Positions 1-5,816 of a stretch of 8,970 nucleotides of DNA are shown piece by piece. A program made the translations under genes and the position numbers. The stretch is from Candidatus Omnitrophota bacterium (lineage in GTDB: Bacteria > Omnitrophota > Gorgyraeia > Gygaellales > Profunditerraquicolaceae). The notes below the pieces were generated by a model. It was given only the letters and a program-made list of their open reading frames with translations, was not told the DNA's origin and did no database searches. The stretch spans positions 2,922-11,891 of the forward strand of contig JAPLLM010000113.1 in NCBI GenBank assembly GCA_026387555.1, read 5' to 3'. Every line of letters begins with the position of its first letter. Within the stretch, counting starts at the first letter, position 1.

Positions 1-951
1 GGGATAGAAAAACTTTTTGAAGGCAAGGCTTGTACTGATGCGGTGAACTTGTCTGAATGCGTATCCGGTGACTCAAGCTTTGCGCATAGCCTTGCATTTG
101 CTCAAGCAGCCGAGAAGATCTCCGGAGTAGCAGTTCCTGCCAGGGCAAGCATCTTAAGAGGTATATTTTTAGAGCTTGAGCGTATGTATAATCATGTAAA
201 TGATATCGGCGGAATCGCGGTGGATGTGGGTTTTAGTTTTCCGCACGCCTACGCCTCGATTATTAAGGAAGCTATTCTACAATTAAACGAAAACTTAAGC
301 GGGAACAGATACTTAAAAAACATCAATGTTGCCGGTGGAGTTGCGCAAGATATGGATGATACCAAGAAGCAGCTTTTACTTAAATCTCTTAAGGGAATAG
401 GAGATGATTTTAATGAGCTAGTCAAGATATTAAACTCAAGCGTCTCTTTTATGGATAGGCTTGATTCCACAGGAGTTTTGCGCAGGAAAACCGCCGAAGA
501 CCTGGGTGTGGTCGGGTTAGTTGCGCGCGCTTCGGGTATTCCTACAGATTTAAGGAAATATTTTCCCGGAGTACACAGGCAGGCTGATTTTAAAATGGCG
601 ATCCAGGAATCGGGGGATGTTTTGGCAAGGTTACGCGTAAGGATATCGGAATTCGAAGAATCGATTCGCCTGATCGAAGCATTTGCAGCTAAGCTCGCTA
701 AGTCAGGTGAAATAAGGGTAAGCCCGTCAATATCGGGAGGAATGGCCTTAGGTTATATTGAAGGTTGGCGCGGTCCGGTTTTATACTGGTTGGAGACTGA
801 TTCCGCAGGCCTAATCGAAAGGTGCAAAATAGTAGATGCGTCTTTTCTTAACTGGCAGGGGTTGTCATTTGCGGTTCTTGGCAATATTATCCCGGATTTT
901 CCCCTCTGTAATAAAAGTTTCGATTTATCATATTCAGGAAATGACCTATGA
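1..951 (+). CDS. Group 4 hydrogenase-related large subunit (HycE/HyfG/NuoD family) lacking NiFe ligands, 5'-partial
   Basis: The frame is open from base 1, so the start lies upstream; the GTG at 43 is internal, because residues encoded before it (EKLFEGKACTDAV) fit the family. About 316 residues are visible. Family signs are FAHS followed by VPARA, the ERMYNH segment (counterpart of EVERLHSH in HycE), the VRASG motif, and the end INxxFDLSYSGND-like tail. Known family members bind NiFe through two CxxC motifs, RVCGIC near the N terminus and DPCxxCTDR near the C terminus. Here the first aligns with CVSGDS and the second with DLSYSGND, so all four Cys are Ser or Gly. The protein should therefore be a hydrogenase-related (Ehr-like) or quinone/other-substrate module, not a working hydrogenase. 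It would sit on the cytoplasmic face of a membrane proton- or sodium-pumping complex, next to the small subunit encoded immediately downstream. Family assignment is firm; the substrate is unknown. Confidence 0.93.
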   Translation, partial: GIEKLFEGKACTDAVNLSECVSGDSSFAHSLAFAQAAEKISGVAVPARASILRGIFLELERMYNHVNDIGGIAVDVGFSFPHAYASIIKEAILQLNENLSGNRYLKNINVAGGVAQDMDDTKKQLLLKSLKGIGDDFNELVKILNSSVSFMDRLDSTGVLRRKTAEDLGVVGLVARASGIPTDLRKYFPGVHRQADFKMAIQESGDVLARLRVRISEFEESIRLIEAFAAKLAKSGEIRVSPSISGGMALGYIEGWRGPVLYWLETDSAGLIERCKIVDASFLNWQGLSFAVLGNIIPDFPLCNKSFDLSYSGNDL

Positions 952-1460
952 TACATATACTAAAAACCAGGCTGTTAAAAGGTGTGGTAACCAGACGTAT
1001 TGATCCAAATCTAACGCGTCAGATAGAATCGAGGGGAAGCGAACTAAAGTCGCTAATCATGAAGAAATTCGGTAGATCCCTGCATATCCGTGAAGTGGAT
1101 ACCGGTTCCTGCGGTGCCTGCGAATCCGAGATTATCTCAGCAAGTAATCCTATTTACGACCTGCAGAGGTTCGGGGTGAGCTTTGTAGCAAGCCCCCGGC
1201 ATGCTGATTGCCTGTTGGTCACAGGGCCGGTATCTAAGAATATGCTGATTGCTCTAAAAAAGACTTACGAGGCCATGCCAGAGCCTAAATTTGTGATTAC
1301 CTGCGGGGATTGCGCCTTAAACGGAGGCGTATTTAAGGATTCGTATTACGTCGAAGGTGCAGTAAAAGATATCTTACCGGTAGCCTTGAATATCCCCGGA
1401 TGCCCGCCCAGTCCTACGGTCATAATAAGCTCACTTCTGGCTTTTTTAAAAGAATATTAG
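948..1460 (+). CDS. Group 4 hydrogenase-related small subunit (HycG/HyfI/NuoB family)
   Basis: A 170-residue protein, complete. Its ATG overlaps the upstream TGA (ATGA), with an AGGAA-like ribosome site about 7 bases before it, so the two subunits are translationally coupled. It is the electron-transfer subunit that carries one [4Fe-4S] cluster (N2-like in complex I) beside the large subunit. Visible motifs are GSCGAC (C55, C58), PRHAD at 83-87, VTGPVS, a GDC motif with C122, and GCPPSP with C152. By family alignment C55, C58, C122 and C152 are the likely cluster ligands, and all are present; C88 and C119 are extra. The CxxC spacing is that of hydrogenase-type small subunits rather than the adjacent CC of NuoB. 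The N terminus (about 1-45) is the usual basic, amphipathic lead-in. Retention of the cluster alongside a ligand-less large subunit suggests electron transfer to a non-hydrogen acceptor. Confidence 0.95.
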   Translation: MIHILKTRLLKGVVTRRIDPNLTRQIESRGSELKSLIMKKFGRSLHIREVDTGSCGACESEIISASNPIYDLQRFGVSFVASPRHADCLLVTGPVSKNMLIALKKTYEAMPEPKFVITCGDCALNGGVFKDSYYVEGAVKDILPVALNIPGCPPSPTVIISSLLAFLKEY

Positions 1461-1490
1461 TTAAAGCGTGATGCTCGGAGCAAGTTTATG

Positions 1491-1518
1491 TTGACTATTC
1501 CGGTAAATGGTGTATACT
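1491..1518 (+). promoter_or_regulatory. Sigma-70-type promoter for the microprotein-helicase-plsC operon
   Basis: TTGACT (1491-1496) is separated by 16 bases from TATACT (1513-1518); both boxes are one base from consensus. Transcription would start near 1525. It is the only clear promoter between the hydrogenase-related operon and the helicase operon, and it lies upstream of the terminator-like hairpin at 1556-1597. The rest of the 154-base intergenic stretch (1461-1614) holds no gene that I can support. Confidence 0.7.
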
Positions 1519-1555
1519 TAATGTAAGTGAAAAATATAGGAGATTAGAAAATCTT

Positions 1556-1597
1556 AAGCCGCAAAAGGGCATGACTACTAACCTTTACGGCTTTTTT
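1556..1597 (+). terminator. Terminator-like leader hairpin (possible attenuator)
   Basis: AAGCCG (1556-1561) pairs with CGGCTT (1588-1593). After a small internal loop, AAAGG (1564-1568) pairs with CCTTT (1582-1586) around a 13-base loop. The T run 1592-1597 follows directly, giving the form of an intrinsic terminator. A weaker 5-bp hairpin, AGATT/AATCT (1541-1554), sits just before it. Because the hairpin lies about 30 bases after the predicted transcription start and only 17 bases before the next start codon, transcripts for the helicase operon must read through it. It may be an attenuator, the end of a short leader RNA of roughly 70 bases, or a terminator for the upstream operon as well. 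I recognise no known riboswitch class and see no obvious antiterminator pairing. Confidence 0.6.
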
Positions 1598-1614
1598 ATT
1601 GGAAAAGGCATACT

Positions 1615-1764
1615 ATGAAAAAAGTCAGGACTTCCCTTAAAGGCAGAAAATGCAGATTTCCTCATTGCAAGCACATCCTTAGCATTTATAATCATGAGGC
1701 ATATTGCCATGTTCATCTCGGACAGGTCACGCAGGAGGATAGAAAGAGGCTCCACAGGTTATGA
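1615..1764 (+). CDS. Small Cys/His-rich (putative zinc-binding) protein, 49 aa
   Basis: This short frame starts at an ATG preceded by AAGG at 1605-1608 (6-base spacing) and ends at a TGA that overlaps the helicase ATG (ATGA at 1761-1764). The protein is strongly basic (KKVRTSLKGRK at the N terminus). It has C13-x4-C18, then H20 and H27, then C31-x2-H34, followed by a polar C-terminal tail rich in Q, E, D, R and K. The Cx4C plus CxxH arrangement looks like one small zinc-binding fold, and the basic ends suggest nucleic-acid binding. I do not recognise the family. The good ribosome site, the overlap with a helicase gene and the non-random Cys/His pattern argue that it is real. A role in RNA binding or in controlling helicase translation is inference. 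Confidence 0.72.
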   Translation: MKKVRTSLKGRKCRFPHCKHILSIYNHEAYCHVHLGQVTQEDRKRLHRL

Positions 1765-3050
1765 TGAATAAACCAAGCGAAAATAAAGTTAGCACAAGCA
1801 GTTTCTATGGTTTGGGTATCGCGCCTAAAATTTTGGAGATATTGGAACGCATAAAGTTTAAAGCGCCTACTCCGATACAGGAGAAAGCTATACCCATGGC
1901 CATCCAGGGTAAGGATATTATTGGGGTCGCGCAGACCGGCACCGGTAAGACGCATTCATTTGCTATACCCATGGTCCAGCTGCTCGCTCAAAAAAAAGGG
2001 ATGGGCTTGGTCCTCGCGCCTACCCGTGAACTGGCTATTCAGATCGATGAGGCCTTCCAGGATATAGTCGTGCCTTTTGGCATGAAAACCGCCTGTCTTA
2101 TCGGAGGGGCACCGATGCAGCCCCAGATCACGGCATTGCGCAGGAATCCCAGGATCGTGATCGCCACTCCCGGCAGGCTTATTGATCATATGGGGCAGTG
2201 GAACTTTATGCCGGAACAGGTTGTGATGCTGGTACTCGATGAGGCAGACCGGATGCTGGATATGGGTTTTGCCCCGCAAATCAATAAAATCCTGAAATTT
2301 ATCCCTAAAGAGAGACAGACTATGTTGTTTTCCGCCACTATTCCTAAGGAAATCATGGATATAGTCTCTAAGTATATGAAGCTTCCTGTTTCCGTAGAAA
2401 TCGCTCCTTCCGGAACGACAGCGGAGCACGTTACGCAGGAATTATTTATTGTAAGGAAAGAAGCGAAAAACCGGCTTTTAAGCAAATTGCTGGCGCAATA
2501 TCAGGGCGCGGTGCTTTTATTCTCCCGGACCAAACATAACGCTAAAAATATCGTGCGCGCGATCAGGGAGATGGGTTATAAGGCAACAGAAATGCATTCT
2601 AACCGCACTCTTAATCAGCGCAGAGAGGCTTTGGATGGTTTTAAGTCCGGCAGATATAAGGTATTGGTGGCTACCGACATCGCCGCAAGGGGTATTGATG
2701 TGACTGGCATAGAGCTGGTGATCAATTACGACCTTCCGGAGGATGCGGAAAATTACGTGCATAGAATAGGCCGCACAGCTAGGGCCGGAAAACACGGGCA
2801 TGCGATTTCATTTGCTACTCCCGACCAGAGCCGCGATGTGCGCGATATAGAAAAGATCATCAGGTCAACGCTGCCTGTGTCAAAGCATCCCGAGATACCT
2901 CCGGAGGAATTTATTGAGCCCGGTAGGGGAGGGGCAATGCAAGCTAAGTCTAGATGGCATAAAGGCAGCGGACACCAAGGCGGACACCAAGGCGGAAGGA
3001 AAAATAATTTCCGTCAGGAAAAAAGTAAAAATAAGAAATTCTACCGATAA
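1761..3050 (+). CDS. rhlE: DEAD-box ATP-dependent RNA helicase, RhlE-type
   Basis: A 429-residue cytoplasmic RNA helicase that unwinds short RNA duplexes using ATP, typically in ribosome assembly, mRNA decay or cold adaptation. All family motifs are intact: Q motif around 33-45 (PTPIQ), Walker A AQTGTGKT 57-64, PTRELA 87-92, TPGRL 136-140, DEAD 160-163, SAT 191-193, the SRTKHNA segment 255-261 typical of the RhlE group, ATDIAARGID 304-313, and HRIGRTARAG 334-343. Residues 385-429 form a basic, Gly/His/Gln/Lys-rich tail likely to add RNA affinity; it contains a perfect duplication of GHQG. The start is ATGATG at 1761/1764; AAGAGG at 1744-1749 and overlap with the microprotein stop favour coupled translation from 1761. 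Family is certain; RhlE versus another DEAD-box subgroup is likely but not proven. Confidence 0.96.
   Translation: MMNKPSENKVSTSSFYGLGIAPKILEILERIKFKAPTPIQEKAIPMAIQGKDIIGVAQTGTGKTHSFAIPMVQLLAQKKGMGLVLAPTRELAIQIDEAFQDIVVPFGMKTACLIGGAPMQPQITALRRNPRIVIATPGRLIDHMGQWNFMPEQVVMLVLDEADRMLDMGFAPQINKILKFIPKERQTMLFSATIPKEIMDIVSKYMKLPVSVEIAPSGTTAEHVTQELFIVRKEAKNRLLSKLLAQYQGAVLLFSRTKHNAKNIVRAIREMGYKATEMHSNRTLNQRREALDGFKSGRYKVLVATDIAARGIDVTGIELVINYDLPEDAENYVHRIGRTARAGKHGHAISFATPDQSRDVRDIEKIIRSTLPVSKHPEIPPEEFIEPGRGGAMQAKSRWHKGSGHQGGHQGGRKNNFRQEKSKNKKFYR
2970..2993 (+). repeat. Tandem 12-bp direct repeat in the helicase tail
   Basis: GGACACCAAGGC occurs twice back to back (2970-2981 and 2982-2993). It encodes a duplicated GHQG in the disordered RNA-binding tail. 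A unit of 12 bases keeps the frame, so copy number could vary by slippage without breaking the gene. Confidence 0.9.
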
Positions 3051-3052
3051 AT

Positions 3053-3769
3053 ATGAAGAGAACTATACATTCAGCGATTATTTGGTTTGCGAGTATCTTC
3101 CTGACAGTAGTATTATTTATTGTTATGGCAGTTATTTCAGGTGTACTCTTTCTTTTTGACAGGAAGCGAAAGGTCGCTCACGCCCAATGTTACTGGTGGA
3201 CTGACGCGGTGACCGCGTTAAACCCCTATTGGGACGTTAAGGTCGAAGGCCTCGATAACATAGACCATAAAAAGACTTATGTCGCCGTATCTAACCATCA
3301 GAGCATGGCAGATATCGTATTGATGTATAAGACAAGGATGCAATTTAAATGGGTGGCTAAAGAGAGTCTTTTTAAGATCCCGGTATTGGGATGGAATATG
3401 CTGTTAGCTAAGCATATCCAGCTCAAGCGCGGGGATTATTCCAGCATAAAGAAGGTTTACAGAGAGGCTTCTCATTGGTTGCGCAACGGAATTTCCGTGT
3501 TGTTTTTTCCGGAAGGCACAAGGGCCGATAATTTGGAAATGGGGGAATTCCAAAACGGGGCATTTAAATTAGCCATAAAAGAGAAGGTTCCGGTTTTGCC
3601 CATTCTTATAAAGGGGACGAGGGACGCTATCCCAAAAGGGAGTTGGAGATTTACGACTAAGGTTTCCTGTTTGATCAAAGTGTTGCCGCCTATAGACAGT
3701 TCAGTATATACGCCGGGGGATTATAACCAGCTGCGCGATCTGGCGCGAGAGCAGTTATGCAGTAATTAG
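3053..3769 (+). CDS. plsC: 1-acyl-sn-glycerol-3-phosphate acyltransferase (PlsC family)
   Basis: A 238-residue membrane enzyme of the usual family length. PlsC moves a fatty acyl group from acyl-ACP or acyl-CoA to lysophosphatidic acid, giving phosphatidic acid, the precursor of membrane phospholipids. An N-terminal hydrophobic segment (about 8-35) anchors it in the inner membrane. The catalytic NHxxxxD motif is NHQSMAD at 81-87 (H82, D87); the substrate-binding FPEGTR is at 152-157; the later block VPVLPI is at 179-184. It begins only 2 bases after the helicase stop, with no good ribosome site, so translation is probably coupled to the helicase. A lysophospholipid acyltransferase with another acceptor is possible, as this family is broad. 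Confidence 0.93.
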   Translation: MKRTIHSAIIWFASIFLTVVLFIVMAVISGVLFLFDRKRKVAHAQCYWWTDAVTALNPYWDVKVEGLDNIDHKKTYVAVSNHQSMADIVLMYKTRMQFKWVAKESLFKIPVLGWNMLLAKHIQLKRGDYSSIKKVYREASHWLRNGISVLFFPEGTRADNLEMGEFQNGAFKLAIKEKVPVLPILIKGTRDAIPKGSWRFTTKVSCLIKVLPPIDSSVYTPGDYNQLRDLAREQLCSN

Positions 3770-3807
3770 AGAATAGCCTTCGCAGGCGTAAGCTGTTTCA
3801 TTTTTAA

Positions 3808-3840
3808 AGCCGTGGTTAAAATAACCGCGGCTATTTTTTT
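3808..3840 (+). terminator. Strong intrinsic terminator after plsC
   Basis: An 11-bp stem (3808-3818 with 3822-3832, one G-U pair) closes an AAA loop and is followed by A and seven T (3834-3840). It ends the helicase-plsC transcript and separates it from the efflux operon, whose promoter begins 12 bases later. Confidence 0.93.
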
Positions 3841-3851
3841 AAAGATTTTAC

Positions 3852-3879
3852 TTGCAAAATATAAAAATGAATGTATACT
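3852..3879 (+). promoter_or_regulatory. Promoter of the tetR-efflux operon
   Basis: TTGCAA (3852-3857) and TATACT (3874-3879) are spaced by 16 bases. The -10 box lies inside the first palindrome (3867-3882), so a bound repressor would block RNA polymerase. The expected start point is near 3886-3888, at or beside the ATG at 3887. Confidence 0.65.
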
Positions 3880-3882
3880 CAT
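3867..3882 (+). promoter_or_regulatory. Putative TetR operator O1 (imperfect palindrome)
   Basis: ATGAATGTATACTCAT has matching ATGA/TCAT ends and a near-symmetric centre, with two mismatched positions per half. It covers the -10 box and shares its arms and its 16-base length with O2, exactly 20 bases downstream (about two DNA turns, same face). Confidence 0.65.
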
Positions 3883-3886
3883 AAAT

Positions 3887-3902
3887 ATGAATATATATTC
3901 AT
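3887..3902 (+). promoter_or_regulatory. Putative TetR operator O2 (perfect palindrome)
   Basis: ATGAATATATATTCAT is a perfect 16-base palindrome. It starts at the presumed regulator ATG, so it overlaps both the likely transcription start and the first five codons. Together with O1 it forms a two-site operator fitting cooperative binding of two TetR-family dimers. Confidence 0.7.
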
Positions 3903-4543
3903 TAAATCACGAAATAGCCGAGGAATCCCCGCCTGCATTGTTGGGCCGCAAGGAACGCCACAGGCTCTTACGCAGGGCCGATATCATCAAAGCTGCGGAA
4001 CACGTTTTTGCTTTAAAGGGGTTTCATAAAGCAACCATTCAGGATATAGCCCGTTGTGCGCAATACGCCACCGGTACGGTATATCTTTATTTCGAAGACA
4101 AGAATTCACTGTATTTTTCCATAGTCGAAGAAAAAATCAGGGAGATCCTGCGCATTTTAAGGCTAAAGATGGCGCAGGTAAAGGGCGCGCGTATGAAATT
4201 AGAGGTCTTTATCTATGAATCCCTGTATTTTTTTGAGAAAAATAAGGATTTCTTCCGCATTTTTATCCAAGAAGAGACCACTTGGTCGATAAAAAGCAAA
4301 TTCGCCAAATCGATAATCGCGTCTAAGCGCAGGGAGGCCTTTGCCGAATTAATCAGGGAGGCTCAAGCGGAAGGGCTGATCAGAAAGGATGCACAGCCAG
4401 GGCAGATAAAGGACCTGCTTGAGTCTATTTTAACTTCATTTGCTTTCAGCTGGTGGCAGAATGATTCAAAACGGGAAAAGGATCTAAAAGCAATGACGGG
4501 AATTATTATGGATTTATTTCTAAATGGCGCAAAGAAAAGGTAA
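3887..4543 (+). CDS. TetR/AcrR-family transcriptional repressor of the efflux operon
   Basis: A 218-residue protein if it starts at 3887. The N-terminal helix-turn-helix domain covers about residues 28-75: IIKAAEHVFALKGF, then TIQDIA, then TGTVYLYFEDKNSLY, the classic TetR pattern. The C-terminal helical domain, rich in aromatic and basic residues, should bind a small ligand and form dimers. The frame extends upstream to an ATG at 3812, but that lies inside the plsC terminator and before the promoter, so it is rejected. The ATG at 3887 has no ribosome site and coincides with the predicted transcription start, implying a leaderless message. An alternative is TTG at 3938 with GAGGAA at 3920-3925, which would give a 201-residue protein starting close to GRKERHR. 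It is first in the operon and almost touches the TolC gene, so it probably represses itself and the pump. Confidence 0.93.
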   Translation: MNIYSLNHEIAEESPPALLGRKERHRLLRRADIIKAAEHVFALKGFHKATIQDIARCAQYATGTVYLYFEDKNSLYFSIVEEKIREILRILRLKMAQVKGARMKLEVFIYESLYFFEKNKDFFRIFIQEETTWSIKSKFAKSIIASKRREAFAELIREAQAEGLIRKDAQPGQIKDLLESILTSFAFSWWQNDSKREKDLKAMTGIIMDLFLNGAKKR

Positions 4544-4544
4544 G

Positions 4545-5816
4545 ATGTTTAAGAAAATAATATTAACAGGTGTTCTGATTAACTTTTGCTCCGGTATATT
4601 CTTAGCGCGGAGCGCTTTTGCGGATTTTACTAAGCCCAGGGCCGATGAAGACCGTTTGGTAACCATTTCGCAGGGAATAGAGATGGTACTTAAGAACAAG
4701 ACATTTAATGAACATCCTTCAGGTACGTTATTCGGTTCAACCGCAATTGAAACAGGGAATAAAGACCCCGCCACTTTCGGATTCGATGTTTATCAGACCA
4801 TTTTTGATTTCGGAAAGAATCTGCATAATTTTAAGGCATCAAGAGAGATATACAAAGCGACCCAGGCGCACACCGAAAGTGTGAAGCGGATTGCGACCTT
4901 AGAGTTCATCGCGGCTTATTTTAATGTGCTGGAAGCGGAAAAGATGATTTTGGTCTTTGAAAAGGAAACGGAGAGCCTAGAGGCTTACCTTAACGATATA
5001 AGCCAGCTTTACGAGCACGGTTTAGCGGTGGAGAATGACCTTTTGCCGGCAAAGGTGAGGCTTGCCGATGCCAAGCAAAGATTAATTGCCGCGCGTAATG
5101 CCAAACAAATAGCTATTGCCAGGCTGAACAATATCCTTGCTCTGCCGCTTAGAGAAAAAATCCGGGTGCGGGATATCGCAATGGAAAATCCCGGATTTCC
5201 CGATATGGATAATGCCTGGAGTGCCGCCGTAACTTTACGCCCGGAGATCGCTTTTTATGCGGATCAGATAAAGGCTTCGGTTTTGACCGAGAAAGCCCGG
5301 GCGGTCGCAAACTTGCCAGAGGTTTATGCCGACGCAGGATATTCGTATCAGCAGAATAAATATGCTACCAATGATAAAAATACCTCGCTCGAATTAGGGG
5401 CGAAAGTCGATCTTTATGACGGAGGAGCTGCGCAATCGCAGCTGTTTAAAGAGCGGACCCGCCAGAGGCAGCTTAAGGAGCAAAAGGACAAAATCACGGA
5501 AGACATCAAGTTTGAAGTCGAGGATAGCTATTGCGGGTTGAAAAACGCCTTTGAAAAGGTCCAAGTGGCTAAGGGGGCCTTGGAGCAGGCGGATGAGAAC
5601 GTGCGCTTTTACCGCATCAAGTACAATGCCGGAGCTGCTACCAATACCGACGTTTTGGAGGCGATAAACCTGCAGACAAGGGCCCAGGTTAATTATTGCG
5701 CCGATGATTACGAAATGAAACGGGGTTATGCGAAGCTGATGTATGCGATGGGGCTGGACCTGCCCCTGATCTATGAAAAAATGGAGAACAAAAAAGATGA
5801 ATATACAAGACCCTAA
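4545..5816 (+). CDS. TolC-family outer-membrane efflux channel with a shortened first repeat
   Basis: A 423-residue precursor; the ATG at 4545 follows AAAGG (4536-4540) and lies one base after the tetR stop. It is preferred over ATG 4524 because it gives a proper signal peptide (MFKK, hydrophobic core, AFA cut before DF at about residue 26). The mature protein should form a trimeric outer-membrane barrel and periplasmic tunnel that carries cargo out of the cell. Two internal repeats are visible: YQTIFDFGKN near 83-92 and VDLYDGG near 289-297 mark the strand-to-helix turns, and both helical arms after them are long, as usual. Oddity: between the first helix (ISQGIEMVLKNK) and YQTIFDF there are only about 30 residues, against about 58 in the equivalent part of the second repeat. 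A long helix of the tunnel therefore seems to be missing. No frameshift is seen, as the frame is continuous. Confidence 0.93.
   Translation: MFKKIILTGVLINFCSGIFLARSAFADFTKPRADEDRLVTISQGIEMVLKNKTFNEHPSGTLFGSTAIETGNKDPATFGFDVYQTIFDFGKNLHNFKASREIYKATQAHTESVKRIATLEFIAAYFNVLEAEKMILVFEKETESLEAYLNDISQLYEHGLAVENDLLPAKVRLADAKQRLIAARNAKQIAIARLNNILALPLREKIRVRDIAMENPGFPDMDNAWSAAVTLRPEIAFYADQIKASVLTEKARAVANLPEVYADAGYSYQQNKYATNDKNTSLELGAKVDLYDGGAAQSQLFKERTRQRQLKEQKDKITEDIKFEVEDSYCGLKNAFEKVQVAKGALEQADENVRFYRIKYNAGAATNTDVLEAINLQTRAQVNYCADDYEMKRGYAKLMYAMGLDLPLIYEKMENKKDEYTRP

Noticed and set aside
43..951. GTG at 43 as the start of the hydrogenase-related large subunit
   Set aside because: The frame is open to base 1 and the residues before the GTG match the family, so the gene is truncated by the window edge.
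1525..1597. Known riboswitch (c-di-GMP, preQ1, fluoride, SAM)
   Set aside because: The leader is too short and lacks the conserved core motifs of these classes as I know them.
1571..1618. 15-codon leader peptide in the attenuator, overlapping the microprotein ATG
   Set aside because: Its only ribosome-like bases lie one base from the ATG and it sits inside the hairpin; no run of regulatory codons is seen. Chance is the simpler reading.
2914..3159. 81-codon frame spanning the helicase tail and the start of plsC
   Set aside because: It lies in another frame over two well-supported genes and has no recognisable protein features.
3812..3886. Longer N terminus for the TetR regulator
   Set aside because: That ATG lies within the plsC terminator and upstream of the predicted promoter; the added residues do not resemble a TetR N terminus.
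4524..4544. Earlier start for the TolC homologue
   Set aside because: It would add a charged stretch before the signal peptide; ATG 4545 has the ribosome site and gives a normal signal sequence.
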